The notes under the pieces are model-generated. The model searched no databases. It had not been told where the DNA came from and saw only the letters and a list, made by a program, of their open reading frames with translations. A stretch of DNA of 22,548 bases from assembly GCA_002782605.1 (NCBI GenBank), contig PFIF01000097.1, forward strand, positions 1 through 22,548, given 5' to 3'. This document shows positions 7,937 through 15,967 of the stretch, piece after piece (the stretch's first letter is position 1; every line of letters begins with the position of its first letter). Made by a program: the position numbers and the translations under genes. The stretch is from Deltaproteobacteria bacterium CG_4_8_14_3_um_filter_43_13. GTDB taxonomy: Bacteria; Desulfobacterota; UBA8473.

Positions 7937-8606
7937 TCTTCCAGGCCATAGTTCCATTTTAGCATTAAAAGAGTGACAGAGTATTTGAGCATCTCCTTGC
8001 TTTTGCTGTAGCATTTCGATTTTCTTCGCATCCTTGCAAGAAAGTTACGAAACAAACTATTGTAACCCTCTACGGTAAATGTCTCAGCCTTGGATTGGAT
8101 ATGCAGATCTTTAGGAACAAAATTTTCGTAAGGTTTCCAATAGTCGGTTGCTATTTTCCCGATCTGGATATCCTGGATGGCCTCCCACAGTTGCTTTCCG
8201 GTTGCTATCCCGCGATCGCCCAATACGCAGTCGATGAACCTTTTCCCATATCTATCAACAGCAACCCATATCCAGCAAAAGTTTTTTTTGAAGAGATATA
8301 GCTGTGCATCTCATCTATCTCCACGACCTCTATTGCTTTGTCGGATCGGATATCATCGGCAGCTTTACCAAACGCCTTTATCCAATTGTAGACAGCGACA
8401 TGACTGCATTTAAGAAATCGTCCTATAGAGCGAAAACCAAGGCCTTCGAGATAAAGCTCAAGTGCCTGCCGCTTGACCGTAGAGCTTTTGCCGACATGTT
8501 GTACCGTATGTCTATATCCGCACGATTTACATTTATGGCGCTGTCGTCCCTTAACGATGCCATCTTTTTTGCACTCTCCACAACCACATTTGGGACAGGT
8601 GACCAT
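7924..8606 (-). CDS. IS1-family transposase, read through a -1 frameshift (InsAB' type)
   Basis: The first frame (8606 down to 8205) starts behind AAAGGAGG. It has an InsA-type zinc finger (CPKC, GEC, CKSC) and a helix-turn-helix (RSIGRFLKCSHVAVYNWIKAFG), then EIDEMHSYIS with the first catalytic Asp. At eight consecutive A the sequence needs a -1 shift to continue as NFCWIWVAVDRYGKRF and GDRGIATGKQLW. It then reaches ATDYWKPY (second Asp) and the IS1 signature FLARMRRKSKCYSKS with the catalytic-Glu region, stopping at 7924. The fused product would be 227 residues, close to InsAB' of IS1 (232). IS1 itself uses -1 frameshifting at A6C, so this may be programmed; a one-base loss in a nine-A run is the alternative. 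Without the shift the protein ends after 133 residues and lacks most of the catalytic domain. Confidence 0.88.
8282..8289 (-). other. Slippery A8 run for -1 ribosomal frameshifting (or mutated homopolymer)
   Basis: On the transposase strand the context is TCAAAAAAAACTTTTGC, eight A then C. Reading zero-frame TCA AAA AAA ACT, a one-base backward slip gives AAC TTT TGC, which restores the conserved NFCW. This is the same kind of heptamer (A AAA AAC) used by IS1. Confidence 0.6.
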
Positions 8607-8655
8607 GACAAATCCTCCTTTATTGGAAATAATATAGCTGGGAGTTTACCATAGC

Positions 8656-8675
8656 TATACAAAATTAACAATACC
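8656..8675 (-). repeat. IS1-family terminal inverted repeat, right
   Basis: Read on the minus strand it is GGTATTGTTAATTTTGTATA. It is the transposase-proximal end, where IS1 elements usually carry their weak transposase promoter. Confidence 0.9.
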
Positions 8676-8683
8676 CATTTTTA
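8676..8683. repeat. Target-site duplication, right copy
   Basis: CATTTTTA, identical to 7909-7916, directly follows the right IS end. The next bases (GAAAGGAAAAAAGGTG) hold the ribosome-binding site and GTG start of the flavoprotein gene. Confidence 0.9.
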
Positions 8684-8697
8684 GAAAGGAAAAAAAG

Positions 8698-9372
8698 GTG
8701 AAAATTATCGGTATAGTTGCAAGCCCGCGGGGCGCTAGAGGAAACACTGCGAGATTACTCCAGGTGGTTCTGGAGGGGGCTGAAAGCCAGGGTGCTGAGG
8801 TGGAGGTCGTTTTTCTTCCGGGAAGAACCGTGCTCCCTTGTAAGGCTTGTGATACGTGCCACAAGAAGGGACGATGCCCCCAAAAGGATGATTTCGAATC
8901 AATTAAAGAAAAGATTCTTAGATCGGATGGTCTTATACTAGCAAGCCCCAATTACATCTTCAGTGTCAGCGCCCAGATGAAGGCCTTTATGGATAGGTGC
9001 TGCGGTGTAATTCACTGCATGGCCTTTGAAGGGAAATATGGGGCTTCGGTGGTTACATCTGGTGTGGGAGATGAAAAGCCCATTGCCGATTATCTCAACA
9101 ATTTTCTGATCACTACCGGAACCAGACCGGTGGGCTCTGTCTGGGCTACCATGGGCACAATCTCTGGGGAAGACTTCCCTTTGGATATCAGGAGTCAGGC
9201 TCTAGGGTTGGGGAAAAAGCTGGTGTAATCATGGAGAGATAAGGCTACCTTCCCGGAAATTGAAAGAGGGATAAAAGATTTTAAGGAAAGGATGCGATCA
9301 TTGATCCTTTACCGAAAAGAGGAATGGCCTTATGAATATGAATATTGGGAGAAACATCGGGGGTTAACGTAG
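8698..9372 (+). pseudogene. Iron-sulfur flavoprotein (Isf/NADPH-FMN reductase family), interrupted by an in-frame TAA
   Basis: The GTG start at 8698 has AAAGGA about 7 nt upstream. The first 176 residues form a flavodoxin-like fold: a beta-strand and FMN-phosphate loop (IIGIVASPRGARGNTARLL), a compact cluster motif with Cys48, 51, 54 and 60 (CX2CX2CX5C, as in Methanosarcina Isf for a [4Fe-4S] cluster), and LASPNYIFSVSAQMKAFMDR for flavin binding. A TAA at 9226-9228 ends this reading. The same frame then continues without a stop for 47 codons to TAG at 9370, encoding a plausible C-terminal helix and tail (FPEIERGIKDFKERM, EEWPYEYEYWEKH) of the sort I know from this family. A single substitution therefore probably truncated the gene. 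The 176-residue product could still fold, so partial activity is possible. The IS1 element just upstream may also have removed its promoter. Confidence 0.78.
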
Positions 9373-9424
9373 AAGGCAAGAGGCTGTGTGGCAGAATCAA
9401 AAAACATCTAAGGAGATAGTAACA

Positions 9425-10222
9425 ATGAAGAGTAAGATAGCTGAAGCAATCAAGATGAAATATTCCCCTGTGGCTATTCTGTGGACCGATGAGAGGCCAG
9501 AAAAGGCCCTTCAGTTTAAGGAGGGGCGCTGGGGATGTGAGACCTTTCTCCTTTGCAGTGCAGCAAAGGGGAGGGTTGCTGCAGCAGATAGAGAAACATT
9601 TGGATGTATCGGGGGTGGTGTGGGCCTGGGTTTCGGGAATCAGTATCTAAATTTCCCAGGGGGTATCGAGTACTATATCTCAACAGGAAACCCTGAATTC
9701 TGCAACACGGAAATGGGAAAAAAGATCGCCGAAGATATGCCCGAATTGGTGGACGGTGAAGGCTATGTGAAGAACCCGGAGTTGGCCAAAGAGTTTGTGA
9801 ATTCTCTGCCCATGATTGACGTGCCCACCAGATATGTGGTTTTTAAGCCAATAGAGCTTGTTTCTGATGATGAAGAACCCAAGGTGATCATCTTTCTGGT
9901 AAACCCGGATCAGCTCTCTGCCCTGGTGGTTCTTGCCAATTACGACAGAGAGAGCAATGTAAATGTAATCGCTCCCTTTGGTGCAGGGTGTCATCAAATC
10001 GGCATCCTCCCATATCGAGAAGGAGAATCTCTCGAGCCAAATGCCATCATTGGGCTTACCGACCTTTCGGCCAGAAAACGCATGATGAGAATGGTGGATA
10101 AAGACATTCTCTCTTTTACTGTTCCATTCAAGATGTTCCAGGAGATGGAAGGGAATGTGGAGGGGAGTTTCCTTGAGAAAGAGACCTGGGCATCTGTCAT
10201 CGGCATTAAAGAAGGGGATTGA
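9425..10222 (+). CDS. DUF169 family protein
   Basis: A 265-residue cytoplasmic protein of a widespread family of unknown function, common in anaerobes. The family is recognised from SPVAILWTDERPEKALQFK, the Cys-containing block WGCETFLLCSAAKGR with AADRETFGCIGGGVGLGFG (Cys38, 44, 61), and later FGAGCHQIG. The three conserved cysteines and Gly-rich loop could hold a cofactor or metal, but that is only a guess. The start is the ATG at 9425 with AAGGAG at 9410-9415; an in-frame ATG at 9386 has no such site. It lies 52 bases after the true end of the flavoprotein frame, so the two may once have been co-transcribed. No signal peptide or membrane segment is seen. Confidence 0.85.
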   Translation: MKSKIAEAIKMKYSPVAILWTDERPEKALQFKEGRWGCETFLLCSAAKGRVAAADRETFGCIGGGVGLGFGNQYLNFPGGIEYYISTGNPEFCNTEMGKKIAEDMPELVDGEGYVKNPELAKEFVNSLPMIDVPTRYVVFKPIELVSDDEEPKVIIFLVNPDQLSALVVLANYDRESNVNVIAPFGAGCHQIGILPYREGESLEPNAIIGLTDLSARKRMMRMVDKDILSFTVPFKMFQEMEGNVEGSFLEKETWASVIGIKEGD

Positions 10223-10246
10223 CTTATTACGTAAGAGAAGTGTATC
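10219..10246 (+). promoter_or_regulatory. Possible promoter for the second efflux cluster
   Basis: TTGACT (10219-10224), 16-bp spacing, TGTATC (10241-10246). The -35 is good, the -10 is poor, and the -35 overlaps the DUF169 stop codon. The 56-base gap before the TolC-type gene is otherwise featureless. Confidence 0.3.
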
Positions 10247-10278
10247 TTTTCTATCCATCTTATAAGGAGTAGGTTAGC

Positions 10279-11625
10279 ATGATGAAACCCAGGTTTATCA
10301 TAGTCGGATGTATTACAATGGTCTTGATGACTGTTACAGTATTCATCAACCTTTCCAGGGCGGAGGAATATTCCCTTGCCGACCTCTATAGGATTGCCCT
10401 TGAACGCTCTGAAAGGATAAAGTTATCAGAGGAAGACCTGTATATTTCAGAAAGAACAAAAGACAAGGCGATCTCTGTCCTCTTCCCCCGACTCTCCACC
10501 TTCGGGAACTTTACGGGATACAGCGAGGATAAACGGTCAGCGACAGGTGCTGTTATCCAGCCTGATTATTCTACATCCTGGGGGTTAAGACTCGACCAAT
10601 CTCTTTCATTAAGCGGTAGGGAGCTTGATGCCTTTAAAATATCGAAAGACAATATTGAAAAGAGCAAATATGACCTCGATGCAGTTAGGGAGGAATATAT
10701 TTTCGGTGTTTCCTCTGCCTATTACGATGTCCTAAGGGTGAAGAAGGCTGTGGATATTGCAAGGGCAAATGTTGAGAGACTCACAAAGCACAGGGATGCC
10801 GCCGCCATAAGAGTCAGGGTGGGTGAAGTGACAAAGACCGTTCTTCTAAGGGCAGAGGCGGAATTATCAGGTGCCCAATCGGAACTGATTAGGGGAGAAA
10901 ACGCTCTGAGTTTTGCAAAGACAGTCCTTGCAAGGGTCGTCGGGTTGACAGGAGATTACGATCTTAAAGAGGTACCGGAGGGCAATCAGTACCCGGCAGG
11001 CTACAAGCCCGAGGATGCCCTGGGACCACTCAAGGAAGCAGCCCTCTCGGAAAGGGCTGAATTGAAGTCTTTGGACATACAGAAAAAGATTGCAGGGGAT
11101 CAGGTTAAATACGCTCGAGGCCTCTACTGGCCCACACTTTCTATTGAGGGTGTTTATTTAGGTAGAGATGAAGACCCTGCAAGCGCTTTTATTAATAGGG
11201 AAAGCATCTACGCGGGCATTAAGCTGACCTTCCCATTTTTTGAGGGAGGTCTCCGGAGGGCAGAGGTGATGGAGGCAATGGCAAAACAGAGACAGGCTAA
11301 TCTTATATATGAAGACCTGAGGAAGAGAATAAATGTAGAGGTTGAAAACGCCTACCTTGACTACATGACACAGAAAGGGGTTTTGAAATCCCTTGAAGAC
11401 AGGCTGGCATTCGCCAGGGAAAACTACAGTGCTATTTCAAGACAGTTTGAATTTGGCCTGGCCAACAGTATAGATGTAATGGATGCAAATACATTGCTTG
11501 TCACAGCAGAGCGTCAGCTTGTAGATGCGGCATATAACTATAAACTGTCCATTCTGAGGATTGAAAGGGTAACAGGTAGACTGATGAAAAGGGTCACAGG
11601 GAAGCAGGCTGCCATTAGATATTAG
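10279..11625 (+). CDS. TolC-family outer-membrane efflux protein
   Basis: A 448-residue channel-forming outer-membrane protein for the RND system encoded just downstream. It begins with a Sec signal peptide (hydrophobic FIIVGCITMVLMTVTVFINL, likely cleaved after SRA at about residue 28). It is not a lipoprotein, unlike the channel of the first operon. Two OEP-type repeats are visible: YSLADLYRIALERSERIKLSEED and SVLFPRLSTFGNFTGY, then a second with YWPTLSIEGVYLG, IYAGIKLTFPFFEGG and FEFGLANSIDVMDANTLLV. These are long helices and alternating strands typical of the trimeric TolC barrel. AAGGAG (10264-10269) lies 9 nt before the ATG. It is followed after 96 bases by the adaptor gene. The lower GC content matches the native surroundings. 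Confidence 0.93.
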   Translation: MMKPRFIIVGCITMVLMTVTVFINLSRAEEYSLADLYRIALERSERIKLSEEDLYISERTKDKAISVLFPRLSTFGNFTGYSEDKRSATGAVIQPDYSTSWGLRLDQSLSLSGRELDAFKISKDNIEKSKYDLDAVREEYIFGVSSAYYDVLRVKKAVDIARANVERLTKHRDAAAIRVRVGEVTKTVLLRAEAELSGAQSELIRGENALSFAKTVLARVVGLTGDYDLKEVPEGNQYPAGYKPEDALGPLKEAALSERAELKSLDIQKKIAGDQVKYARGLYWPTLSIEGVYLGRDEDPASAFINRESIYAGIKLTFPFFEGGLRRAEVMEAMAKQRQANLIYEDLRKRINVEVENAYLDYMTQKGVLKSLEDRLAFARENYSAISRQFEFGLANSIDVMDANTLLVTAERQLVDAAYNYKLSILRIERVTGRLMKRVTGKQAAIRY

Positions 11626-11651
11626 GCTGAAGGCTAAAGGCTGAAGGCTGA
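11624..11651 (+). repeat. Tandem heptamer repeat AGGCTGA (four copies)
   Basis: AGGCTGA, AGGCTAA, AGGCTGA, AGGCTGA follow one another without gaps. The first copy overlaps the TolC-type stop codon (TAG at 11623-11625). Confidence 0.85.
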
Positions 11652-11661
11652 CCTCTGGAGT

Positions 11662-11696
11662 CCAGTATCTGAATTGGAGTAACAGTCAGGATACGG
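11662..11696. repeat. Degenerate inverted repeat sharing an 11-bp core with 21713-21754
   Basis: The left arm CCAGTATCTGAAT (11662-11674) is an imperfect complement of AGTCAGGATACGG (11684-11696). The core TCAGGATACGG (11686-11696) recurs exactly at 21744-21754. It sits between the TolC-type and adaptor genes. Confidence 0.5.
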
Positions 11697-11721
11697 TAAA
11701 AAAGTAAAAGGGGGCAAATCT

Positions 11722-12840
11722 ATGCTTATGCAATACTGTATTGGTAATGATTACGGGAAAGGTAACAGATCAGGTCAGGTTGTCCTTTTGTTGTTTCTTC
11801 TATCCCTTATCTTCATTTGCCTTGCCTGTAAGAACAAAAAGGTAGAAGCGACAGCGGGGAAGGCTATCAATGTCCGTGTTCAAGCCGTTGAGAAAAGGTC
11901 TTTCAGACCCTTCGTGGAAAGCATTGGTACACTTGTTCCCGGTGAGGAGGTTGTGGTAAGCAGCGAGATTGAAGGGGTTTTGAGAAGTGTCAGGGTGGAT
12001 GAAGGAACAGTGGTTTCAAAGGGGATGCTTCTTGCGGCAATTGACGATACGAACTACAGCCTCGAAGTGAAGAGGACAGAGATCGCTTTGAAGCAGGCAG
12101 AAGCAACCCTTGAAAATACGAGATTGGAGTATCAGCGAAAGGATGCCCTTTATAAAGAAGAACTGGTAACGAAACAACAGTTCGATGATGTCTCTACTCG
12201 TCTGTCTCTGGCTATGGCTGAGGTGGAACGGGCAAAGACAACCTGTGCCCTTTCTAGAGAAAGGCTTTCCAAAACAAGTATCCACTCTCCCATAAATGGT
12301 ATCATAAAGGAAAAGAGGATTTCAGCAGGGGATTATGTGAGGAACGGCACAAACCTCTTTGCGGTCATCCAGAGCAATCCTCTCAAGCTCGTTTTTACGG
12401 TAACGGAAAAGGACGTTGGGAAAATCCGTATAGGGCAGGATGTACTCTTTAGGGTTAATGCCTTTCCTGGCAAGGAATTTAAGGGAAGGGTGAGCATCCT
12501 CTATCCCAGCCTTGAGGAAAGGACCAGGACCCTTCAGGTTGAAGCAAGGGTTGGCAATCATGATGGGCTCCTGAAGCCAGGGCTCTTTGCCAATGTTACT
12601 CTCTATACCGGTGGACCGAGGGATACAGCCGTTGTCCCCATAACATCTATCCTCTATGACGACTCAAAGACCAGGGTCTTTGTTATTGAGGGTGACCGTG
12701 CCAGAGAAAGAGAGGTAAAGATTGGCAGTAAGTACGGGGAGTTTATGGAGATTGCAGAAGGGCTGCAGGAGAAGGAGATGGTTGTAGTTGTAGGCCAAAA
12801 CAACCTGTCGGAGGGGGTGAAGGTCAATGTGGCTCGCTGA
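11722..12840 (+). CDS. RND efflux periplasmic adaptor (membrane-fusion protein), first of two
   Basis: A 372-residue adaptor. A hydrophobic segment at about 20-34 is followed by Cys36 (LAC); the lipobox is not ideal but lipid anchoring is likely. Lipoyl halves lie at about 77-109 (VVVSSEIEGVLRSVRVDEG, GMLLAAIDD) and 186-218 (TSIHSPINGIIKEKRISAGDYV), with a coiled-coil hairpin of about 76 residues between them. Beta-barrel and membrane-proximal domains follow (VTEKDVGKIRIGQDVLFRVNAFPGKEFKGRV, LLKPGLFANVTL). AAGGGGG (11708-11714) supports the ATG at 11722. Its last 14 bases overlap the pump gene, implying translational coupling. A second, longer adaptor lies downstream of the pump. Confidence 0.93.
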   Translation: MLMQYCIGNDYGKGNRSGQVVLLLFLLSLIFICLACKNKKVEATAGKAINVRVQAVEKRSFRPFVESIGTLVPGEEVVVSSEIEGVLRSVRVDEGTVVSKGMLLAAIDDTNYSLEVKRTEIALKQAEATLENTRLEYQRKDALYKEELVTKQQFDDVSTRLSLAMAEVERAKTTCALSRERLSKTSIHSPINGIIKEKRISAGDYVRNGTNLFAVIQSNPLKLVFTVTEKDVGKIRIGQDVLFRVNAFPGKEFKGRVSILYPSLEERTRTLQVEARVGNHDGLLKPGLFANVTLYTGGPRDTAVVPITSILYDDSKTRVFVIEGDRAREREVKIGSKYGEFMEIAEGLQEKEMVVVVGQNNLSEGVKVNVAR

Positions 12841-15800
12841 TACATCTATTAGACGGCCTGTCTTTGCAACCATGTTTATCCTTGCTCTGGTGATTCTTGG
12901 CCTGGTCAGTTACCCTGAGATCGGTGTTGACCTCTTTCCCAAGGTTGATTTTCCAATTGTAAATATCACAACAAGGTTGAAGGGCGCATCCCCGGAGATC
13001 ATGGACATTGACGTCACGGATAAGATTGAAGAGGTTGTAAACACAATCAACGGCGTAAAGAGCATTACATCTACAAGTATCGAAGGGGCATCCCTGGTAA
13101 CGGTAGAGTTTGTCCTCGAAAGGGACATCGATCTTGCCGTACAGGATGTCAGGGAGAAGGTCTCTGTTGTCAGACAAAAACTCCCCAGGGACATTAATGA
13201 GCCGATTATAGAGAAGGTTGACCCGGATGCAACACCTGTTTTGTGGTTCAATCTGGCAGGCAGAAGGTCCGTTCGTGATCTTTCTATGTATGCCGACGAG
13301 GTCTTAAAGGAGCAGTTCCAGAGGGTCAATGGTGTTGGTGCTATTCGGCTGGGCGGATTGAGACTGAGGGAGGTTAGGGTCTGGCTTGATGCAAATAAAC
13401 TTCAAGCCTATCAGATTGCGGCAAATGACGTTTTAGGGGCGCTTCAGCGTGAGAATGTGGAACTTCCTGGGGGGAGGATTGAAACTGCATCAAAGGAATA
13501 CACAGTAAAGATCAAGGGAGAATTCCCCAATGTGCCTGATTTCAATGACCTGATTGTCACCTATTATAAGGGAGCACCGGTCAGGCTCCGGGATATTGGA
13601 AGGGTTGAGGATGGGATGCAGGAGAAACGTTCCCTTGTTCGATTCAACGGGGTGCCTGCGGTTGGTATAGGGGTTCAGAAACAATCCGGGACAAACACTG
13701 TTGAGGTAATCAACCGGGTCAAGAAAGAGCTTTCGGGTATTATAAAGACCCTGCCGCCCGGTATGACCCTGAACATCGCCTTTGACCAGTCTACGTTTAT
13801 CAAACGCTCCATAAACGAGGTTCAAAAGCACCTGATCCTGGGCAGTCTCTTTGCCGTTATTGCCGTCTTTATCTTCTTAAGAAATTTAAGGACGACCCTC
13901 ATCACTGCCGTAGCCCTGCCGGTATCGATTGTCTCCACATTTGCCATGATCAGGTTCTTTGGTTTTACCTTTAACAACATGACCATGCTTGCCCTCTCCC
14001 TTTCCGTTGGTCTTCTTATAGATGATGCCATCATAGTGGTCGAAAACATATACCGTCATATCGAGGAAGGGAGGGAGCCACGAGAGGCTGCCTCTTTTGG
14101 CACCTCTGAGATAGGACTTGCGGTTATGGCCACCACCTTTGCTATCGTTGCAATCTTCCTTCCCGTGGCATTCATGAAGGGGATGGTCGGAAGGTTCTTC
14201 CTGCAGTTTGCGCTTACCGTGGTCTTTTCGGTCCTGGTATCCATGCTGGTTTCCTTTACCCTGACCCCAATGATAGCTTCCATCTTTCTGAAAAGGATGA
14301 AATCAATAGAGGGGAATCCTATAGGAACCCCTTCCAGATTTGCTTACATTTACAGGATGGGGCAATGGTTTGAGACAGGCTACAAAAAGATGGAAGGGGC
14401 ATACAGACGACTTTTAGGGATTTCTCTTCGCTACAGGAAAACCGTTCTGGTTCTTGCCCTGGTCCTATTTCTCTTTAGCCTTTATATCACAAAATTCATG
14501 GGTAAGGAGTTCATACCACCCGAAGACCAGAGCCAGTTTATCGTGAGACTTGAAGCCCCAATAGACTATTCTATTGATAAGGCAGACGACCTCTTCAAAA
14601 AGGCCGAACAGATATTAAGAGAGACCCCAGAGGTGAAGACAGTCTTCTATGCACTGGGGTTTGGCTTAACCCCTCAGATAAACAGGGCCGTCCTGTTCGT
14701 ACGTCTGAAGCCTAGGGTGGAGAGGGAGAAAAGCCAGGAACAGATTAAGGCAGAGGTAAGAAAGAAAACTCGTCAGATAGCGGGGCTCAAGGCAACGGCC
14801 GAGGATATAGCCATGATTGGCGGGGGTCAGAGGATAGTACCGATTCAGTACAGTATCAGGGGAAGGGACCTCTCTTCCCTTCAGACCTACACGAGGCAGA
14901 TCGTTGCTGAGTTTTCAAGATTGCCCGGCATTGTGGACGTAGACACCTCCCTTGAAACGGGGAAACCGGAGCTTAAGGTCTATATTGACCGGGACAAGGC
15001 TGCGGATATGGGGGTGGATGTTGCCACTGTTGCCCAGGTCATTAATATCCTCATCAGCGGTGAGCTGGACATAACAAAGTTCAAGGATGAGACCAGGGGG
15101 AAAAGATACGAGGTTAGGGTCAGGCTCAACCCTGAAGACAGGAAGGATCCGGATGATCTGACAAGGCTTTATGTTAGGTCACGGGACGGAAGGCTTGTTG
15201 AACTCTCCAGTGTTGTACGGATCCAGGAAGGAGGAGGTCCCAACATTATCAACCGGGTGGACAGGCAGAGGGCTGTAACTGTCTTTGCCAGTCTTGAGGG
15301 TAAACCACTGGGACAGGCGATGGGAGAGCTTGATGCCATATCGGCAAAGGTACTTCCACCTGATTATCTGCCGAAGTACAAAGGCATGGCTGAAACCATG
15401 GGAGAGTCTTTCAGGTATCTCTTGTTTGCCCTTATCCTTGGAGTGGTCATGGCATATATGATACTGGCTTCACAGTTCGAGAGTTTTGTGCACCCTTTTA
15501 CGGTTTTGCTTGCCATGCCCCTCTCATTCATCGGGGCATTCGGGGCGCTCCTCATTACAGGGAATACCCTCAATATATTCAGTTTGATAGGGCTCATTCT
15601 CCTAATGGGGCTTGTGAAGAAGAACTCGATCCTGCTTGTAGATTACACCAATACCCTGAGGGAAAGGGGCATGTCGAGACAGGAGGCAATCCTCCATGCT
15701 TGCCCTGTAAGACTTAGGCCTATTCTTATGACAACCCTGGCCATGGTCTTTGGCATGATGCCAGTGGCATTCGGTATCGGCGAGGGTTCGGAAACCCGTT

Positions 15801-15937
15801 CCCCAATGGGAATCTCCGTCATTGGCGGTCTTCTTACCTCCCTTTTTCTGACCCTCCTTGTCGTTCCGGCAGCCTATGACCTCTTTGATGATTGGCTGGC
15901 AAGGTTTGTGAAAAAGAGAAAGGGCAGGGGCGAATAA
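12827..15937 (+). CDS. RND efflux pump, hydrophobe/amphiphile exporter (HAE1-like)
   Basis: A 1036-residue inner-membrane proton-driven exporter. TM1 is in RRPVFATMFILALVILGLV. The relay Asp pair is in LLIDDAIIVVENIYRHIEEG (residues 399-400) and the relay Lys is in GLVKKNSILLVDY (Lys932). The C-terminal RLRPILMTTLAMVFGMMPVAFG and last TM helices are present, so it is full length. It is clearly distinct from the AcrB-type pump of the first operon: it lacks the GFDFQL segment, and its porter domain is of the type often seen in anaerobes and Bacteroidetes. The acidic pair is of the drug-export type and not the DxxxD type of heavy-metal pumps. It overlaps the upstream adaptor by 14 bases and is followed after 30 bases by a second adaptor. 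Substrates are unknown. Confidence 0.95.
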   Translation: MWLADTSIRRPVFATMFILALVILGLVSYPEIGVDLFPKVDFPIVNITTRLKGASPEIMDIDVTDKIEEVVNTINGVKSITSTSIEGASLVTVEFVLERDIDLAVQDVREKVSVVRQKLPRDINEPIIEKVDPDATPVLWFNLAGRRSVRDLSMYADEVLKEQFQRVNGVGAIRLGGLRLREVRVWLDANKLQAYQIAANDVLGALQRENVELPGGRIETASKEYTVKIKGEFPNVPDFNDLIVTYYKGAPVRLRDIGRVEDGMQEKRSLVRFNGVPAVGIGVQKQSGTNTVEVINRVKKELSGIIKTLPPGMTLNIAFDQSTFIKRSINEVQKHLILGSLFAVIAVFIFLRNLRTTLITAVALPVSIVSTFAMIRFFGFTFNNMTMLALSLSVGLLIDDAIIVVENIYRHIEEGREPREAASFGTSEIGLAVMATTFAIVAIFLPVAFMKGMVGRFFLQFALTVVFSVLVSMLVSFTLTPMIASIFLKRMKSIEGNPIGTPSRFAYIYRMGQWFETGYKKMEGAYRRLLGISLRYRKTVLVLALVLFLFSLYITKFMGKEFIPPEDQSQFIVRLEAPIDYSIDKADDLFKKAEQILRETPEVKTVFYALGFGLTPQINRAVLFVRLKPRVEREKSQEQIKAEVRKKTRQIAGLKATAEDIAMIGGGQRIVPIQYSIRGRDLSSLQTYTRQIVAEFSRLPGIVDVDTSLETGKPELKVYIDRDKAADMGVDVATVAQVINILISGELDITKFKDETRGKRYEVRVRLNPEDRKDPDDLTRLYVRSRDGRLVELSSVVRIQEGGGPNIINRVDRQRAVTVFASLEGKPLGQAMGELDAISAKVLPPDYLPKYKGMAETMGESFRYLLFALILGVVMAYMILASQFESFVHPFTVLLAMPLSFIGAFGALLITGNTLNIFSLIGLILLMGLVKKNSILLVDYTNTLRERGMSRQEAILHACPVRLRPILMTTLAMVFGMMPVAFGIGEGSETRSPMGISVIGGLLTSLFLTLLVVPAAYDLFDDWLARFVKKRKGRGE

Positions 15938-15967
15938 TCGCAGTATCTGGATGAAAGGGAGAAAGGC

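Larger units (their letters stand above)
7917..8675 (-). mobile_element. Complete IS1-family insertion sequence
   Basis: A 759-bp element, close to the 768 bp of IS1. Both ends are intact: GG(C/T)ATTGTTAATTT(A/T)GTATA, matching at 18 of 20 positions, with ends close to IS1's own GGTGATG. Both flanks carry the identical 8-bp CATTTTTA, so it transposed here as a unit and has not rearranged since. The transposase is on the minus strand. The right end lies 22 bases before the GTG start of the flavoprotein gene, leaving its ribosome-binding site but cutting it off from whatever lay further upstream. Removing the element and one duplication restores a continuous leader reading GCATACATTTTTAGAAAGG. 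Confidence 0.93.

Noticed and set aside
8304..8654. 116-codon open frame on the plus strand
   Set aside because: It lies inside the IS1-family element opposite the transposase, which has clear family motifs on the minus strand.
9226..9228. Stop-codon recoding (selenocysteine or pyrrolysine)
   Set aside because: The codon is TAA; known recoding uses TGA or TAG. A nonsense mutation is simpler.
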